DNA of 64,000 nt from Flavobacterium granuli (GTDB lineage: Bacteria; Bacteroidota; Bacteroidia; Flavobacteriales; Flavobacteriaceae): positions 620,001 through 684,000 of the forward strand of contig NZ_FQWO01000001.1 of NCBI RefSeq assembly GCF_900129705.1. Reading direction: 5' to 3'. Both the position numbers and the translations under genes were made by a program. Below the pieces are notes generated by a model. That model did not search any database, had not been told where the DNA came from, and saw only the letters and a program-made list of their open reading frames with translations. Shown here in pieces: positions 36,004-45,041 of the stretch; the stretch's first letter is position 1, and every line of letters starts with the position of its first letter.

Positions 36004-36333
36004 ATGAACATTGAAAACACAAAAGCACAGATGCGTAAAGGTGTTCTCGAATTTTGCATCTTATCTGTATTAAAAGAAAAAGATGCATACACCTCGGAGA
36101 TATTAGACACTTTGAAAAACGCAAAATTATTAGTCGTGGAAGGCACTATTTATCCACTATTGACCAGACTGAAAAATGACGGTTTGCTAAACTACCGTTG
36201 GGAAGAATCAACATCAGGACCACCACGAAAATATTATGGCCTAACCGAAATAGGACAAAGCTTTTTAAATGAACTCAATGGCACCTGGACTGAACTGTCA
36301 GATGCTGTAAACCTAATAACCAACCAAAAATAA
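36004..36333 (+). CDS. PadR-family transcriptional regulator
   Basis: The 109-residue protein is a PadR winged helix: QMRKGVLEFCILSVLKEKDA, EILDTLKNAKLLVVEGTIYP, LLTRLKNDGLLNYRWEESTS and GPPRKYYGLTEIGQSFL. The YPLLTRL recognition helix and PPRKYY wing are diagnostic. Short PadR proteins of this class act as repressors of adjacent genes. It sits 5 nt before the PspC-domain gene, so it is very likely the local regulator of that operon. Confidence 0.93.
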   Translation: MNIENTKAQMRKGVLEFCILSVLKEKDAYTSEILDTLKNAKLLVVEGTIYPLLTRLKNDGLLNYRWEESTSGPPRKYYGLTEIGQSFLNELNGTWTELSDAVNLITNQK

Positions 36334-36338
36334 TAGTC

Positions 36339-38069
36339 ATGAACAAAACTGTAAATATAAACTTAGGCGGAATGTTCTTTCATATAGATGAAGATGCATA
36401 CCAAAAATTAACCCGTTATTTTGACGCTATCAAACGTTCTTTATCGAATGCATCCGGACAGGAAGAAATCATAAAGGATATCGAAATGCGCGTTTCGGAA
36501 TTACTAAACGAGAAGCAAAAAAGCGAAAAGCATGTAGTGGGTCTAAAAGACGTAGACGAGGTTATTGCCGTGATGGGACAACCGGAAGACTATATCATTG
36601 AAGAAGACAAGCAGACCAGTCAAACTTTTAGCGGAAATTCAAACCGAAGAACAAAAAAACTGTACAGAGACAAAGAAAAAGGAATGCTAGGCGGTGTTGC
36701 TGCAGGTCTTGGACATTATTTTGGAGTTGATGCCGTTTGGATCAGAATTGTCCTGATACTATTAGTTTTTGCCGGATTTGGAACAGGAATTCTTGCTTAC
36801 ATCATTCTTTGGATTGTAACTCCAGAAGCTGTTACAACATCTGAAAAACTGGAAATGACTGGTGAACCGGTTAATATTTCGAATATCGAAAAAAAAGTTA
36901 GAGAAGAATTTGAAAATGTTTCTGACAAAATAAAGAATGTTGATTACGATAAATATGGCAACCAAATAAAATCAGGTGCTGGGAAAATTGGCAATTCATT
37001 TGGGGATTTTATCATGACGGTTTTTAAGATTTTTGCCAAATTTTTGGGGGTAATCTTGATCATGACTGGTCTATCAGTACTTGTCGCACTATTAATTGGG
37101 GTTTTTACATTGGGATCTAATGTGATCGATTTGCCTTGGCAAGGATTTATAGAAGCGGGCAATTTTACTGATTATCCTATTTGGTCTTTCGGTTTACTAA
37201 TGTTCTTTGCTGTAGGAATTCCGTTCTTTTTCTTAGTATTGTTAGGATTTAAATTATTAGCTCCAAACATGAAATCCATAGGAAGCATTGCCAAATATAC
37301 CTTATTAGCACTTTGGTTGATTGCCGTTTCATTGGCGATTTCAATTGGAATAAAACAAGCTTCCGCTTATGCAGCTGATGGAAGAGTCGTAAAAAAAGAA
37401 AACATAATCTTAAAGGCCAACGACACCCTTTTCATCCGATTTAAACACAATGATTATTATTCAAAAAGCATCAACAATCATAATGACTTCCTGATAGCTC
37501 AGGATTCAACCAACACAGATGTAATCTACTCCAATGATGTTCGATTAAGAATAGTAAAAACAGATGAGAAGTTGCCTTACATTCAAATTGAAAAAGAAGC
37601 TAAAGGAAAATCCCTGTCAGAAGCAAGACAAAGAGCAGAACAAATAAAGTACAACTACACCATTGAAGGAAATCAATTAATTTTAGACAATTATCTACTA
37701 ACAGATCTAAAAAATAAATTTCGTGACCAACAAATAGAAATTACTTTATACCTGCCTGAAGGAACTTTATTCAAAGCTGATTCAAGTGTACAGGATTACG
37801 ATAGATCAGATGATGATTTTTTCAATTTGAATGACAACTCTGATAAATACCTTTATAAAGTAATGGACTTAAAGGTACAATGCTTGGATTGTCCATGGGA
37901 CGATAATGAATACAATGACGAACAAGTTGATGCTGACAACAATTCTAATACCTCGGTAACCATCAATAAAAATGGGATTTCGATTACTAAGGACACCATA
38001 ATCCATTCTAACAATGATGTTAAAGAGTTAAAAATAAACAAAGACGGTATAATCATTAAAACGAAATAG
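36339..38069 (+). CDS. PspC-domain membrane protein
   Basis: The 576-residue protein starts with a small cytosolic domain (about 1-90, MNKTVNINLGGMFFHIDEDA, VGLKDVDEVIAVMGQPEDY). A PspC domain follows at about 104-165 (RDKEKGMLGGVAAGLGHYFG, VDAVWIRIVLILLVF), with three more membrane segments to about residue 345. A periplasmic C-terminal domain is rich in Asp and Asn. PspC proteins sense envelope stress or regulate phage-shock-type responses. In Bacteroidetes this PadR-PspC-GIN grouping is common and poorly studied. It is translationally close to padR (5 nt) and to the head-GIN lipoprotein (2 nt). Confidence 0.9.
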   Translation: MNKTVNINLGGMFFHIDEDAYQKLTRYFDAIKRSLSNASGQEEIIKDIEMRVSELLNEKQKSEKHVVGLKDVDEVIAVMGQPEDYIIEEDKQTSQTFSGNSNRRTKKLYRDKEKGMLGGVAAGLGHYFGVDAVWIRIVLILLVFAGFGTGILAYIILWIVTPEAVTTSEKLEMTGEPVNISNIEKKVREEFENVSDKIKNVDYDKYGNQIKSGAGKIGNSFGDFIMTVFKIFAKFLGVILIMTGLSVLVALLIGVFTLGSNVIDLPWQGFIEAGNFTDYPIWSFGLLMFFAVGIPFFFLVLLGFKLLAPNMKSIGSIAKYTLLALWLIAVSLAISIGIKQASAYAADGRVVKKENIILKANDTLFIRFKHNDYYSKSINNHNDFLIAQDSTNTDVIYSNDVRLRIVKTDEKLPYIQIEKEAKGKSLSEARQRAEQIKYNYTIEGNQLILDNYLLTDLKNKFRDQQIEITLYLPEGTLFKADSSVQDYDRSDDDFFNLNDNSDKYLYKVMDLKVQCLDCPWDDNEYNDEQVDADNNSNTSVTINKNGISITKDTIIHSNNDVKELKINKDGIIIKTK

Positions 38070-38071
38070 TC

Positions 38072-38812
38072 ATGCTTAAAATCATCACCATCATCACAAA
38101 GTTCATTCTGGTTGCCTTAACAGCCTTACTGTTTGCTTCCTGCAACCATTCGATAAACCTAAAATCCATAAAAGGAAGCGGAACTGTGACTACCGAAAAA
38201 AGAGCCGTAGATGGCGAATTTAAAAGTGTAGAAGTAAGCAATGCGATCGACCTTGTTATTGAACAATCAGACAAAACGGAAGTTATTGTGGAGGCTGATG
38301 ATAATTTACAACAAAGCATTAGCACAAAAGTAGAAAATGGTGTACTCGTTATAGGATGTGATTACAATTCTTTCGTCAATATTGAATCCAAAAAAGTGAC
38401 CGTTAGAATGCCTGTTATTGAAGAACTAAGTGCTTCAAGCGCTTCCTCTGTAAGCAGTATCAATACGCTAAAAGGGGAAAACATCAACCTGAGAGCATCA
38501 AGCGCATCAAGTATGAATCTCAACATAAAATCAGATTACATCAGCTCAAAATCCAGCAGCGGAAGTACAATTACGATTTCTGGTTTGGCACTGAATCTTA
38601 AAGCCACCGCTTCAAGCGGAAGTGAAATCAATGCCGCAGATTTATTAGTAAACGATGTAGAAGCAAAATCGTCCAGTGGAGCTTCCATTCGATTGCATCC
38701 TATTGTAAGCTTAAACGCCAGAGCCTCTAGCGGAAGTAGTATTTCCTATAACACAATTCCTAAATCAATCGAAAAAAGATCGAGTTCAGGAGGAAGCATT
38801 TCACATAATTAA
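38072..38812 (+). CDS. Head-GIN domain (DUF2807) lipoprotein
   Basis: The 246-residue protein has a lipobox, LLFASC (Cys24). It has the DUF2807 core: IKGSGTVTTEKRAVDGEFKS, VEVSNAIDLVIEQSDKTEV and VEADDNLQQSISTKVENGVL. A beta-helix-like region follows, with motifs ASSGS, SSSGS and SSASS repeated about every 20-23 residues. It starts 2 nt after the PspC gene and ends before a terminator, so it is the last gene of the operon. DUF2807 proteins are envelope proteins of unknown role, often called head-GIN domain proteins. Confidence 0.9.
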   Translation: MLKIITIITKFILVALTALLFASCNHSINLKSIKGSGTVTTEKRAVDGEFKSVEVSNAIDLVIEQSDKTEVIVEADDNLQQSISTKVENGVLVIGCDYNSFVNIESKKVTVRMPVIEELSASSASSVSSINTLKGENINLRASSASSMNLNIKSDYISSKSSSGSTITISGLALNLKATASSGSEINAADLLVNDVEAKSSSGASIRLHPIVSLNARASSGSSISYNTIPKSIEKRSSSGGSISHN

Positions 38813-38868
38813 GCCGATAGACTCCTGCCAATAAAACTATCATCGGAGATTTCAAAACCGATTCAGAA

Positions 38869-38906
38869 AATCCTTACTCCTTTCAAAGAAGTAAGGATTC
38901 TTTTTT
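38869..38906 (+). terminator. Terminator of the padR-pspC-GIN operon
   Basis: AATCCTTACT pairs with AGTAAGGATT around an 11-nt spacer and runs into six T. Confidence 0.8.
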
Positions 38907-38999
38907 ATCATTATCTTTAAACTAAAAACGAATAAAAGTCCTAAGCTTCACGGCATCAAATTAGCAAACAAAACTCTCACCATAAGAAAATGTTTTAAT

Positions 39000-39007
39000 T
39001 ATATTTG
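39000..39007 (+). promoter_or_regulatory. -7 box TATATTTG before the second DUF2807 gene
   Basis: It fits TAnnTTTG and lies 19 nt before the ATG at 39026, which supports that start over the in-frame TTG at 39020. Confidence 0.55.
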
Positions 39008-39025
39008 TAGAAACACCTATTGAAG

Positions 39026-39859
39026 ATGCAGAAATATCCTATCCTACTCCTGTTTATTTTGTCAACTACTTTTGCTTTGGCACAAAAAAAAGAAAAAATA
39101 AAAGGGTCAAAAACCGTCACTACTGAGCAAAGCAAAATTGGAAATTTTCAGACCCTTGAAGTAGAAGACAACTTAGAAGTTTATCTGGAAAAATCGGAAG
39201 AAACTGCGCTAAAAATTGAGGCCGATGACAATCTCCATGATATTATCAAAATTGATTTAAGAGACAATACACTGCATCTTTACACTTCAAAAAAAGCAAC
39301 TCAATACAAGAAACTAATTGTAAAACTGAGTTATAGCAATGATTTGAATTTGGTAATTGCCCATAAAAAATCACAAATAAATGCCATTCAAGAAATTCAA
39401 CTGGATGACATTACGATGAAAGCTTTTGACAATTCCCGATTATTTTTGAATATAAATTCAACAAATTTTCTATTACAAGCAGACGATGACACAAAAATGG
39501 AAATCAATCTAAAATCTGAAAAAGCAAAAATTGAATTAAGCAAAAATGCCAACCTAAAAGCATTAATTACCACTGTCGATTTAGCTTTTGATCTGTATCA
39601 AAAATCGGAAGCAAACATAGAAGGCGATGCCACAAATGCCATTATCCGAATGGAGAACAGCTCCGGTTTTAACGGCAAAAAGCTCAGTATTAAAAATGTA
39701 GATCTAACTGCCGAAAGCAATTCCAGCTGTAGTATTAATGCCCTAACATCCATTATTATAAATGCTGGAGACAAGTCGTCAATTCAGCTTTATGGAAATC
39801 CTAAAATTGAACTAACCAAGTTTAGCGAAGAAGCAAAATTATTCAAGAAAATAAAATAA
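39026..39859 (+). CDS. DUF2807-like secreted protein, paralogue of the head-GIN lipoprotein
   Basis: The 277-residue protein has a cleavable signal (TFALA|Q) instead of a lipobox. The stretch IKGSKTVTTEQSKIGNFQTL with EADDNLHDIIKIDLRDNTLH is clearly similar to the lipoprotein at 38072-38812 (GSGTVTTEK, EADDNLQQSI). It lacks the Ser-rich SSSGS turns and has a degenerate beta-helix with Asn/Lys-rich rungs. It has its own promoter and shares a hairpin with trxB at its end. Function unknown. Confidence 0.82.
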   Translation: MQKYPILLLFILSTTFALAQKKEKIKGSKTVTTEQSKIGNFQTLEVEDNLEVYLEKSEETALKIEADDNLHDIIKIDLRDNTLHLYTSKKATQYKKLIVKLSYSNDLNLVIAHKKSQINAIQEIQLDDITMKAFDNSRLFLNINSTNFLLQADDDTKMEINLKSEKAKIELSKNANLKALITTVDLAFDLYQKSEANIEGDATNAIIRMENSSGFNGKKLSIKNVDLTAESNSSCSINALTSIIINAGDKSSIQLYGNPKIELTKFSEEAKLFKKIK

Positions 39860-39870
39860 TAAGGTTTCAT

Positions 39871-39904
39871 AAAAAAAGCCCCATTCTATAATGAATGGAG
39901 CCTT
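39871..39904. terminator. Shared terminator for the DUF2807 gene and trxB
   Basis: AAGCCCCATTC and GAATGGAGCCTT pair with one mismatch around a 6-nt loop. In the minus direction seven T follow, so it fits trxB best. In the plus direction the T run is broken (TTCTT). Confidence 0.7.
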
Positions 39905-39927
39905 CTTAATCCTGTCTTTGAATATCA

Positions 39928-40875
39928 TTATTCCTTTGAAGCCAAATATCTTTCGGCATCAAGTGCAGCCATACAGCCTGTTCCTGCAGCAGTAATTGCC
40001 TGACGATACACATGATCGGCAGCATCTCCTGCAACAAAAACTCCCGGAACATTAGTCTTAGATGTACCCGGAGTATTGACAATATAACCCGTCTCATCCA
40101 GAGTAATGTAATCCTTAAAAATATCCGTATTAGGCTTGTGCCCAATAGCTACAAAAAATCCGGTAGCTTCAATTTCAAAGGTTTCACCTGTACTTTTATT
40201 CAACACTTTAACACCAGTCACCACTTGTTCGTCACCTAAAACTTCGATAGTATCATGATTCATCAAAATAGAGATGTTCTCCGTTTTTCTAACGCGTTCT
40301 TCCATGATTTTAGAAGCTCTAAATTTCTCGCTTCTAACCAGCATGGTTACTTTTTTACAAAGTTTAGATAAATAATGTGCTTCCTCACAAGCCGAATCTC
40401 CAGCTCCTACAATAACCACTTCCTGATTTCTGTAGAAAAAACCATCGCAAACAGCGCAGGCAGAAACACCTCCACCCATTTTTAAATAATGCTGTTCTGA
40501 TGGCAATCCTAAATATTTAGCCGAAGCTCCAGTAGATATAATCACTGTCTCGCAATGCAATTCTTTACTGCCATTAATCCAAACTTTATGCACATCCCCC
40601 GAAAAATAAACCTCTGTAGCCCAACCATCGCGAATATCTGCACCAAAACGTTGTGCTTGTGCTTGCAATTGAACCATCATCTCAGGTCCAGTAACACCAT
40701 CAACATAACCCGGAAAATTCTCCACTTCGTTAGTTGTCGTTAGCTGTCCACCTGGTTGCATTCCTTGGTATAAAACGGGATTCATATTTGCTCTGGCAGC
40801 GTAAATAGCTGCAGTATAACCTGCAGGTCCAGAACCTATAATAAGGCATTTAATTTTTTCGATAGTATCAGACAT
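39928..40875 (-). CDS. trxB: Thioredoxin reductase
   Basis: The 315-residue flavoprotein transfers electrons from NADPH to thioredoxin. It has the FAD-binding Rossmann motif IGSGPAGYTAAIYAARA at about 13, the redox-active CAVCDG near residue 139, the NADPH motif VGAGDSACEEAHYL and the C-terminal FAD motif GVFVAGDAADHVYRQAITA. Length and motifs match bacterial TrxB. It is a single-gene unit with its own promoter (40903-40910) and terminator. The thioredoxin-rhodanese protein at 56367-57062 is one possible downstream user, but it is a lipoprotein, so direct contact is doubtful. Confidence 0.97.
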   Translation of the reverse strand: MSDTIEKIKCLIIGSGPAGYTAAIYAARANMNPVLYQGMQPGGQLTTTNEVENFPGYVDGVTGPEMMVQLQAQAQRFGADIRDGWATEVYFSGDVHKVWINGSKELHCETVIISTGASAKYLGLPSEQHYLKMGGGVSACAVCDGFFYRNQEVVIVGAGDSACEEAHYLSKLCKKVTMLVRSEKFRASKIMEERVRKTENISILMNHDTIEVLGDEQVVTGVKVLNKSTGETFEIEATGFFVAIGHKPNTDIFKDYITLDETGYIVNTPGTSKTNVPGVFVAGDAADHVYRQAITAAGTGCMAALDAERYLASKE

Positions 40876-40902
40876 AGTACGTTATATTTATTTTTCAAGA
40901 TA

Positions 40903-40910
40903 CAAATGTA
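40903..40910 (-). promoter_or_regulatory. -7 box TACATTTG of trxB
   Basis: The minus-strand TACATTTG fits TAnnTTTG. A TTTG at 40934-40937 lies 23 nt upstream, near the accepted -33 spacing. The ATG is 28 nt downstream. Confidence 0.65.
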
Positions 40911-40990
40911 GTTTTTTAATAAAAAATACCATCAAAAAAATATTGATTTTGACTATCCAAAAATAATATTCTGCTATTTTTAATTTTGTC

Positions 40991-41020
40991 TTGTTTGAAT
41001 AAAAAATATTTCTATCTTTG
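40991..41020 (+). promoter_or_regulatory. Promoter of tRNA-Pro
   Basis: TTG (40991-40993) and TATCTTTG (41013-41020) are 19 nt apart, the ideal spacing of the Bacteroidetes -33/-7 promoter. The tRNA starts 12 nt later. Confidence 0.8.
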
Positions 41021-41031
41021 CAGCAGCATTA

Positions 41032-41106
41032 CGGGGTGTAGCGTAGCTCGGTTATCGCGCCTGCTTTGGGAGCAGGAGGCCGCAGGTTCGAATCCTGCCA
41101 CCCCGA
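41032..41106 (+). tRNA. tRNA-Pro (anticodon TGG)
   Basis: A full cloverleaf is visible: acceptor CGGGGTG/CACCCCG, D arm with TAGCTCGGTTA-type loop, anticodon stem CCTGC/GCAGG with loop TTTGGGA (anticodon TGG at 41067-41069), T arm GCAGG-TTCGAAT-CCTGC and discriminator A at 41106. No CCA is encoded. A promoter sits just upstream and a strong terminator downstream. Confidence 0.97.
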
Positions 41107-41129
41107 CAACCTAGTTGTCAATTCATATC

Positions 41130-41165
41130 AAAAGGCTGTAAATCGTAGGATTTACAGCCTTTTTT
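41130..41165 (+). terminator. Terminator of tRNA-Pro
   Basis: AAAGGCTGTAAATC pairs exactly with GATTTACAGCCTTT around GTAG and runs into T. Confidence 0.85.
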
Positions 41166-41392
41166 ATTTTTTGTATTTTAAACTGATTTAAGTTGTTTCG
41201 AATAAAATCCCTAACACGCAAATTCCCAAAAAGAACAGGCGGTAAAAATTATCTTCCATAGTTTCGTTTTCACACAAAAGAATTGAAGTCCATCCTCTTT
41301 ATTACAGATTTACAGTTCCCAAAAGTTATTGAATCCCTTCTGACAGATTTTTTTTAGTTCCAAATCAGACCAGACTTAGCCTGAATCTTAAT

Positions 41393-42769
41393 CTAATTCT
41401 TCATCGTTTCTAACGGCAAGGTAAACTTAAAGGTAGTGCCTTTTCCTGGTTCACTCTCTGCCCAAATTTCACCTTGATGTTTTTTTATAAATTCACTGCA
41501 AAGTAACAATCCCAGCCCGGTTCCGCTTTCGTTTTCCGTTCCCCTTTGGCTGACTTTTCCGTTGATTTTAAATAATTTGTCTTTTATTTTATCCGGAATT
41601 CCAATACCACTATCTGTAATGGATATCTCTGCTTTTTGAGGATGTTTTTGCATATTCACTGTTATTTTTCCGTGTTTGTCGGTAAATTTAATCGCATTAG
41701 TCAGCAAATTACGTACAATGGTATCAATCATATTCTTGTCAGCCTCAACTTCAATAAGTTCAGTCGACTCAAATGAAAGAGCTATATTTTTGTTTAATGC
41801 CGCATTTTTATTGAGTTCAACATTTTCTTTAATCAATGCATTCAACACCAATTTTTTCGGACTGTATTCAATCATTCCGGTTTGTACCTGTGACCATTCC
41901 AATAGATTTTCCAGCAATTTATAACTGTTTTTGTTCGATTGATGCAACATTTCAGCAATTTCCTTGATTTCTTCACAGCTGTGTTCCTCAATGTTTTCGG
42001 CCAATATTTCCGACAATCCTAAGGAGGATCCTAATGGTCCTCTGAGGTCATGAGCTATAATCGAAAAAAACTGATTCTTGTCCTTTAAAAGTTTCTGGAT
42101 TTTAATGTCTTGCTTTTCTTTTACCAGCAATAAAAATCCAACTGTACCAATGAGGGTAAGCAGAAATAAACCAATATTATATAAACTGTCAAAAAAACTG
42201 GAGGGAAAAAAATCCTCCTGTGGATTCAGATAATTATTAATCATTCGCATAGCCATCAGAATTTCAAATCCGGCGTAGCAAAACCCATAGAAAGTTCGGA
42301 AAAAATTATGGCTTTTTTCGGTAAAATAACTGATTGTTGGCGGCAAATAAATGGAAAACATTCCAAAAGACACAATTAAAATACGAGTATTGATTGTGCA
42401 TTCCAACAATGTCGCAAGGTTGAAAATCATTGCTACAAAAATAGTTATCCCTATTTGTAATCGATAACGCTTCTTTGACTTTGCCTTAAGCATCGATAAC
42501 ATCGCTATCGTTTCATAACAGCAGGCCGAAAAAATGATCATGTTGGCAATATTGACAGAGATAAAATCTGGCACTATACCTCTTAAAAGAATCAGCATCC
42601 AACCTAGGGTCATCAATAATTTCCCGTAGCCAAACCATTTTAATATTTTCCTGCTCTCGCCGTTAGCATACGAAAGCGAATAACTGAAAATAAGTATACA
42701 GACAAATAAGTTTGCCCAAAAATAAAGTTGGAAAACGGTTTTCGGATCTAACGATAGAGGTTGAAACAT
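41393..42769 (-). CDS. Orphan membrane sensor histidine kinase
   Basis: I use the ATG at 42769 (MFQPLSLDPKTVFQ); the frame extends 36 residues to a GTG, but a -7 box lies inside that stretch at 42807-42814. The 458-residue protein has about seven N-terminal membrane segments (to about residue 215). A HisKA domain follows with the intact phospho-His box FFSIIAHDLRGPLGSSLGLS, then an HATPase with N box RNLLTNAIKFTDKHG, G1 ITDSGIGI and G2 GTGLGLLLCSEF. All catalytic motifs are present, in contrast to the HTCS-like protein at 4117-7854. No response regulator gene is adjacent. Signal and target unknown. Confidence 0.93.
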   Translation of the reverse strand: MFQPLSLDPKTVFQLYFWANLFVCILIFSYSLSYANGESRKILKWFGYGKLLMTLGWMLILLRGIVPDFISVNIANMIIFSACCYETIAMLSMLKAKSKKRYRLQIGITIFVAMIFNLATLLECTINTRILIVSFGMFSIYLPPTISYFTEKSHNFFRTFYGFCYAGFEILMAMRMINNYLNPQEDFFPSSFFDSLYNIGLFLLTLIGTVGFLLLVKEKQDIKIQKLLKDKNQFFSIIAHDLRGPLGSSLGLSEILAENIEEHSCEEIKEIAEMLHQSNKNSYKLLENLLEWSQVQTGMIEYSPKKLVLNALIKENVELNKNAALNKNIALSFESTELIEVEADKNMIDTIVRNLLTNAIKFTDKHGKITVNMQKHPQKAEISITDSGIGIPDKIKDKLFKINGKVSQRGTENESGTGLGLLLCSEFIKKHQGEIWAESEPGKGTTFKFTLPLETMKN

Positions 42770-42806
42770 TATAAACTTTAGTTTATTAAAGAAAAAACTG
42801 ATGAGC

Positions 42807-42814
42807 CAAATATA
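42807..42814 (-). promoter_or_regulatory. -7 box TATATTTG of the sensor kinase gene
   Basis: The minus-strand TATATTTG fits TAnnTTTG. Its position, 38 nt before the ATG at 42769, decides the start codon choice. Confidence 0.6.
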
Positions 42815-43369
42815 CAAATTAAGACAATAATCAAGTTTACTATTATACTCAAAGTCCTTGATAAAGAAAATTATCACTCAATCAGAATAGATTTTTTAAG
42901 CTAAGCACGAGCCATCAAGGAGTCCCTTTTTTACGGTCGGGCCGGGAGTTTCTCGCCAGTATAAAATTTTAATTGCTCCTCTCCTTTCTGCGGTCCTCTT
43001 CTCAGCATATTAGTAATTTTCCCCTGTTCATTCCCCTTTTCAAAAAAAAAAATAAATCCCGCGAGAATCTCGTTTAAAAACCTTTATTCCATAAATTACT
43101 AAAATAAGTAGTCAAAAGCTTTTCTTGATTACAATTATTTTTTTTTCAACAATATAAGCTCCAAGAAAACATTATTCAAAACCGCAAAAAAGGAATTGAA
43201 ATTCAACAACTTGAAAAGAGCTTTCGGGATCACTTTCCGAAACAACCCAAACAACGAAAAGAAAAAAAGAGCCAATCAACAACAAATCAGTCATTAACAA
43301 ATGTTAACAAAATAGATTTTCAGAAACCATATTTAATTGTATTTTTACGGTTCAAAATTTAGAAAACAA
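42815..43369. other. 555-bp intergenic region between divergent kinase and parA genes
   Basis: No ORF, tRNA or strong hairpin is seen. The middle part (42900-43000) is richer in G and C (TCGGGCCGGGAG) than the rest. I found no parS-like palindrome here, although parA and parB follow. Confidence 0.5.
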
Positions 43370-44137
43370 ATGGGCAAAATCATTGCGATTGCTAATCAAA
43401 AAGGAGGAGTTGGAAAGACTACAACATCTGTAAATCTTGCCGCTTCACTTGGAGTTTTAGAAAAAAAAGTATTACTTATTGACGCTGACCCTCAGGCAAA
43501 TGCCAGTTCAGGATTAGGAATAGACGTAGAGAGTGTAGAAATTGGAACATACCAAATTCTGGAACACAGCCACACTCCTATGGAAGCTGTTATTAAATGT
43601 TCTGCTCCAAACGTAGACTTAATTCCAGCTCATATTGACCTTGTTGCCATCGAAATTGAATTGGTTGACAAGGAAAATAGGGAATATATGCTAAAAAAAG
43701 CCTTAGAAAGTGTAAAAGATCAATATGATTATATATTAATTGACTGTGCTCCTTCACTTGGCCTACTTACTTTGAATGCTTTGACCGCTTCTGACTCCGT
43801 AATTATCCCTATTCAATGCGAATATTTTGCGCTTGAAGGTTTAGGGAAATTATTGAACACCATAAAAAGCATCCAAAAAATACACAATCCCGAATTAGAT
43901 ATCGAAGGATTATTATTGACAATGTTTGACTCGAGATTACGTCTTTCAAACCAAGTGGTAGAAGAGGTTCAAAAACATTTCAACGACATGGTTTTTGATA
44001 CTATTATCCAAAGAAATGTAAAATTGAGCGAAGCGCCTAGTTTTGGAGAAAGCATCATCAACTATGATGCAACCAGCAAAGGAGCTACTAACTACTTACA
44101 TTTAGCTCAGGAAATTATAAAGAAAAACAGCAAATAA
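43370..44137 (+). CDS. parA: Chromosome partitioning ATPase ParA/Soj
   Basis: I use the ATG at 43370 (MGKIIAIANQKGGVGKTTTS) because the eleven codons upstream, from a TTG at 43337, carry no family sequence. The 255-residue protein has the deviant Walker A KGGVGKTT at about 11-18, the LIDADPQANASSGLG box, the DYILIDCAPSLG Walker B and the conserved IPIQCEYFALEGL. It is a dynamic ATPase that, with ParB bound at parS, segregates the chromosome origin. parB follows by 4 nt. It heads an operon running to lepB. Confidence 0.96.
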   Translation: MGKIIAIANQKGGVGKTTTSVNLAASLGVLEKKVLLIDADPQANASSGLGIDVESVEIGTYQILEHSHTPMEAVIKCSAPNVDLIPAHIDLVAIEIELVDKENREYMLKKALESVKDQYDYILIDCAPSLGLLTLNALTASDSVIIPIQCEYFALEGLGKLLNTIKSIQKIHNPELDIEGLLLTMFDSRLRLSNQVVEEVQKHFNDMVFDTIIQRNVKLSEAPSFGESIINYDATSKGATNYLHLAQEIIKKNSK

Positions 44138-44141
44138 TTTT

Positions 44142-45041
44142 ATGGCAAAAGCAATAAAAAAACAAGCCTTAGGAAGAGGCCTATCTGCACTGTTAAAAGA
44201 TCCGGAAAACGATATAAAATCAGCGTCTGATAAAAACGCTGACAAAGTTGTTGGAAACATAATAGAACTCGAAATTGATGCCATAGAAATCAATCCGTTT
44301 CAACCCAGAAGTAATTTTAATGAAGAATCATTAAAAGAACTGGCTATTTCCATCAAAGAGTTAGGAGTTATTCAACCGATTACAGTACGAAAACTAGACT
44401 TCAACAAATACCAGTTGATTTCGGGTGAACGTCGTCTTCGCGCCTCTACTTTAGTGGGACTGACTACCGTACCTGCTTACATTCGTATTGCAAATGACAA
44501 CGAATCTCTGGTTATGGCTTTGGTGGAGAACATCCAACGTCATGATTTAGATCCTATTGAGATTGCGCTTTCATACCAAAGATTGATGGATGAAATTCAG
44601 CTAACTCAAGAACAAATGAGCGAAAGAGTAGGAAAAAAGCGTTCTACTATTGCTAACTACCTGCGTCTTTTAAAACTGGATCCGATTATCCAAACAGGAA
44701 TTCGCGATGGTTTTATCAGTATGGGACACGGTCGAGCCATCATTAATATCGAAGACTTAGACATCCAAGCTAATATATATCAAAAGATTGTCAGCCAAAA
44801 TCTTTCAGTTCGTGATACAGAAACCTTAGTAAAAAATTACCAAGAAAGCTTAAAACCAAAACCAGCAGCCAAAGCTAAATCGGCTTCTTTCGAAATTGAC
44901 GAGGACCGCAAAAAGGTTTTTACAAATTATTTCGGCAACAAAGTAGAAGTAAAAGTAGCAGGCAATGGAAAAGGAAAAATCACAATCCCATTCCAGTCTG
45001 AAGAAGATTTCAACAGAATAATAGAACTAATAAAAGGATAG
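44142..45041 (+). CDS. parB: Chromosome partitioning protein ParB
   Basis: The 299-residue protein has the N-terminal LGRGLSALLKD, then the ParB/Srx CTPase domain (FQPRSNFNEESLKELAISIK, ISGERRLRASTLVGL, MALVENIQRHDLDPIEIALS). The HTH domain is at about 155-200 (TQEQMSERVGKKRSTIANYL), and a C-terminal dimer domain ends in FNRIIELIKG. GERR and ENIQR are the CTP-binding boxes. It clamps on parS sites and recruits ParA and SMC. Intact and in the usual place after parA. Confidence 0.96.
   Translation: MAKAIKKQALGRGLSALLKDPENDIKSASDKNADKVVGNIIELEIDAIEINPFQPRSNFNEESLKELAISIKELGVIQPITVRKLDFNKYQLISGERRLRASTLVGLTTVPAYIRIANDNESLVMALVENIQRHDLDPIEIALSYQRLMDEIQLTQEQMSERVGKKRSTIANYLRLLKLDPIIQTGIRDGFISMGHGRAIINIEDLDIQANIYQKIVSQNLSVRDTETLVKNYQESLKPKPAAKAKSASFEIDEDRKKVFTNYFGNKVEVKVAGNGKGKITIPFQSEEDFNRIIELIKG

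Noticed and set aside
41130..41165. Strong hairpin as a riboswitch or small RNA
   Set aside because: It is a perfect stem with a T tract right after tRNA-Pro, which fits a plain terminator.
42815..43369. Possible replication origin or parS site near parAB
   Set aside because: No dnaA, no DnaA-box cluster and no TGTTTCACGTGAAACA-like palindrome was seen in the region.
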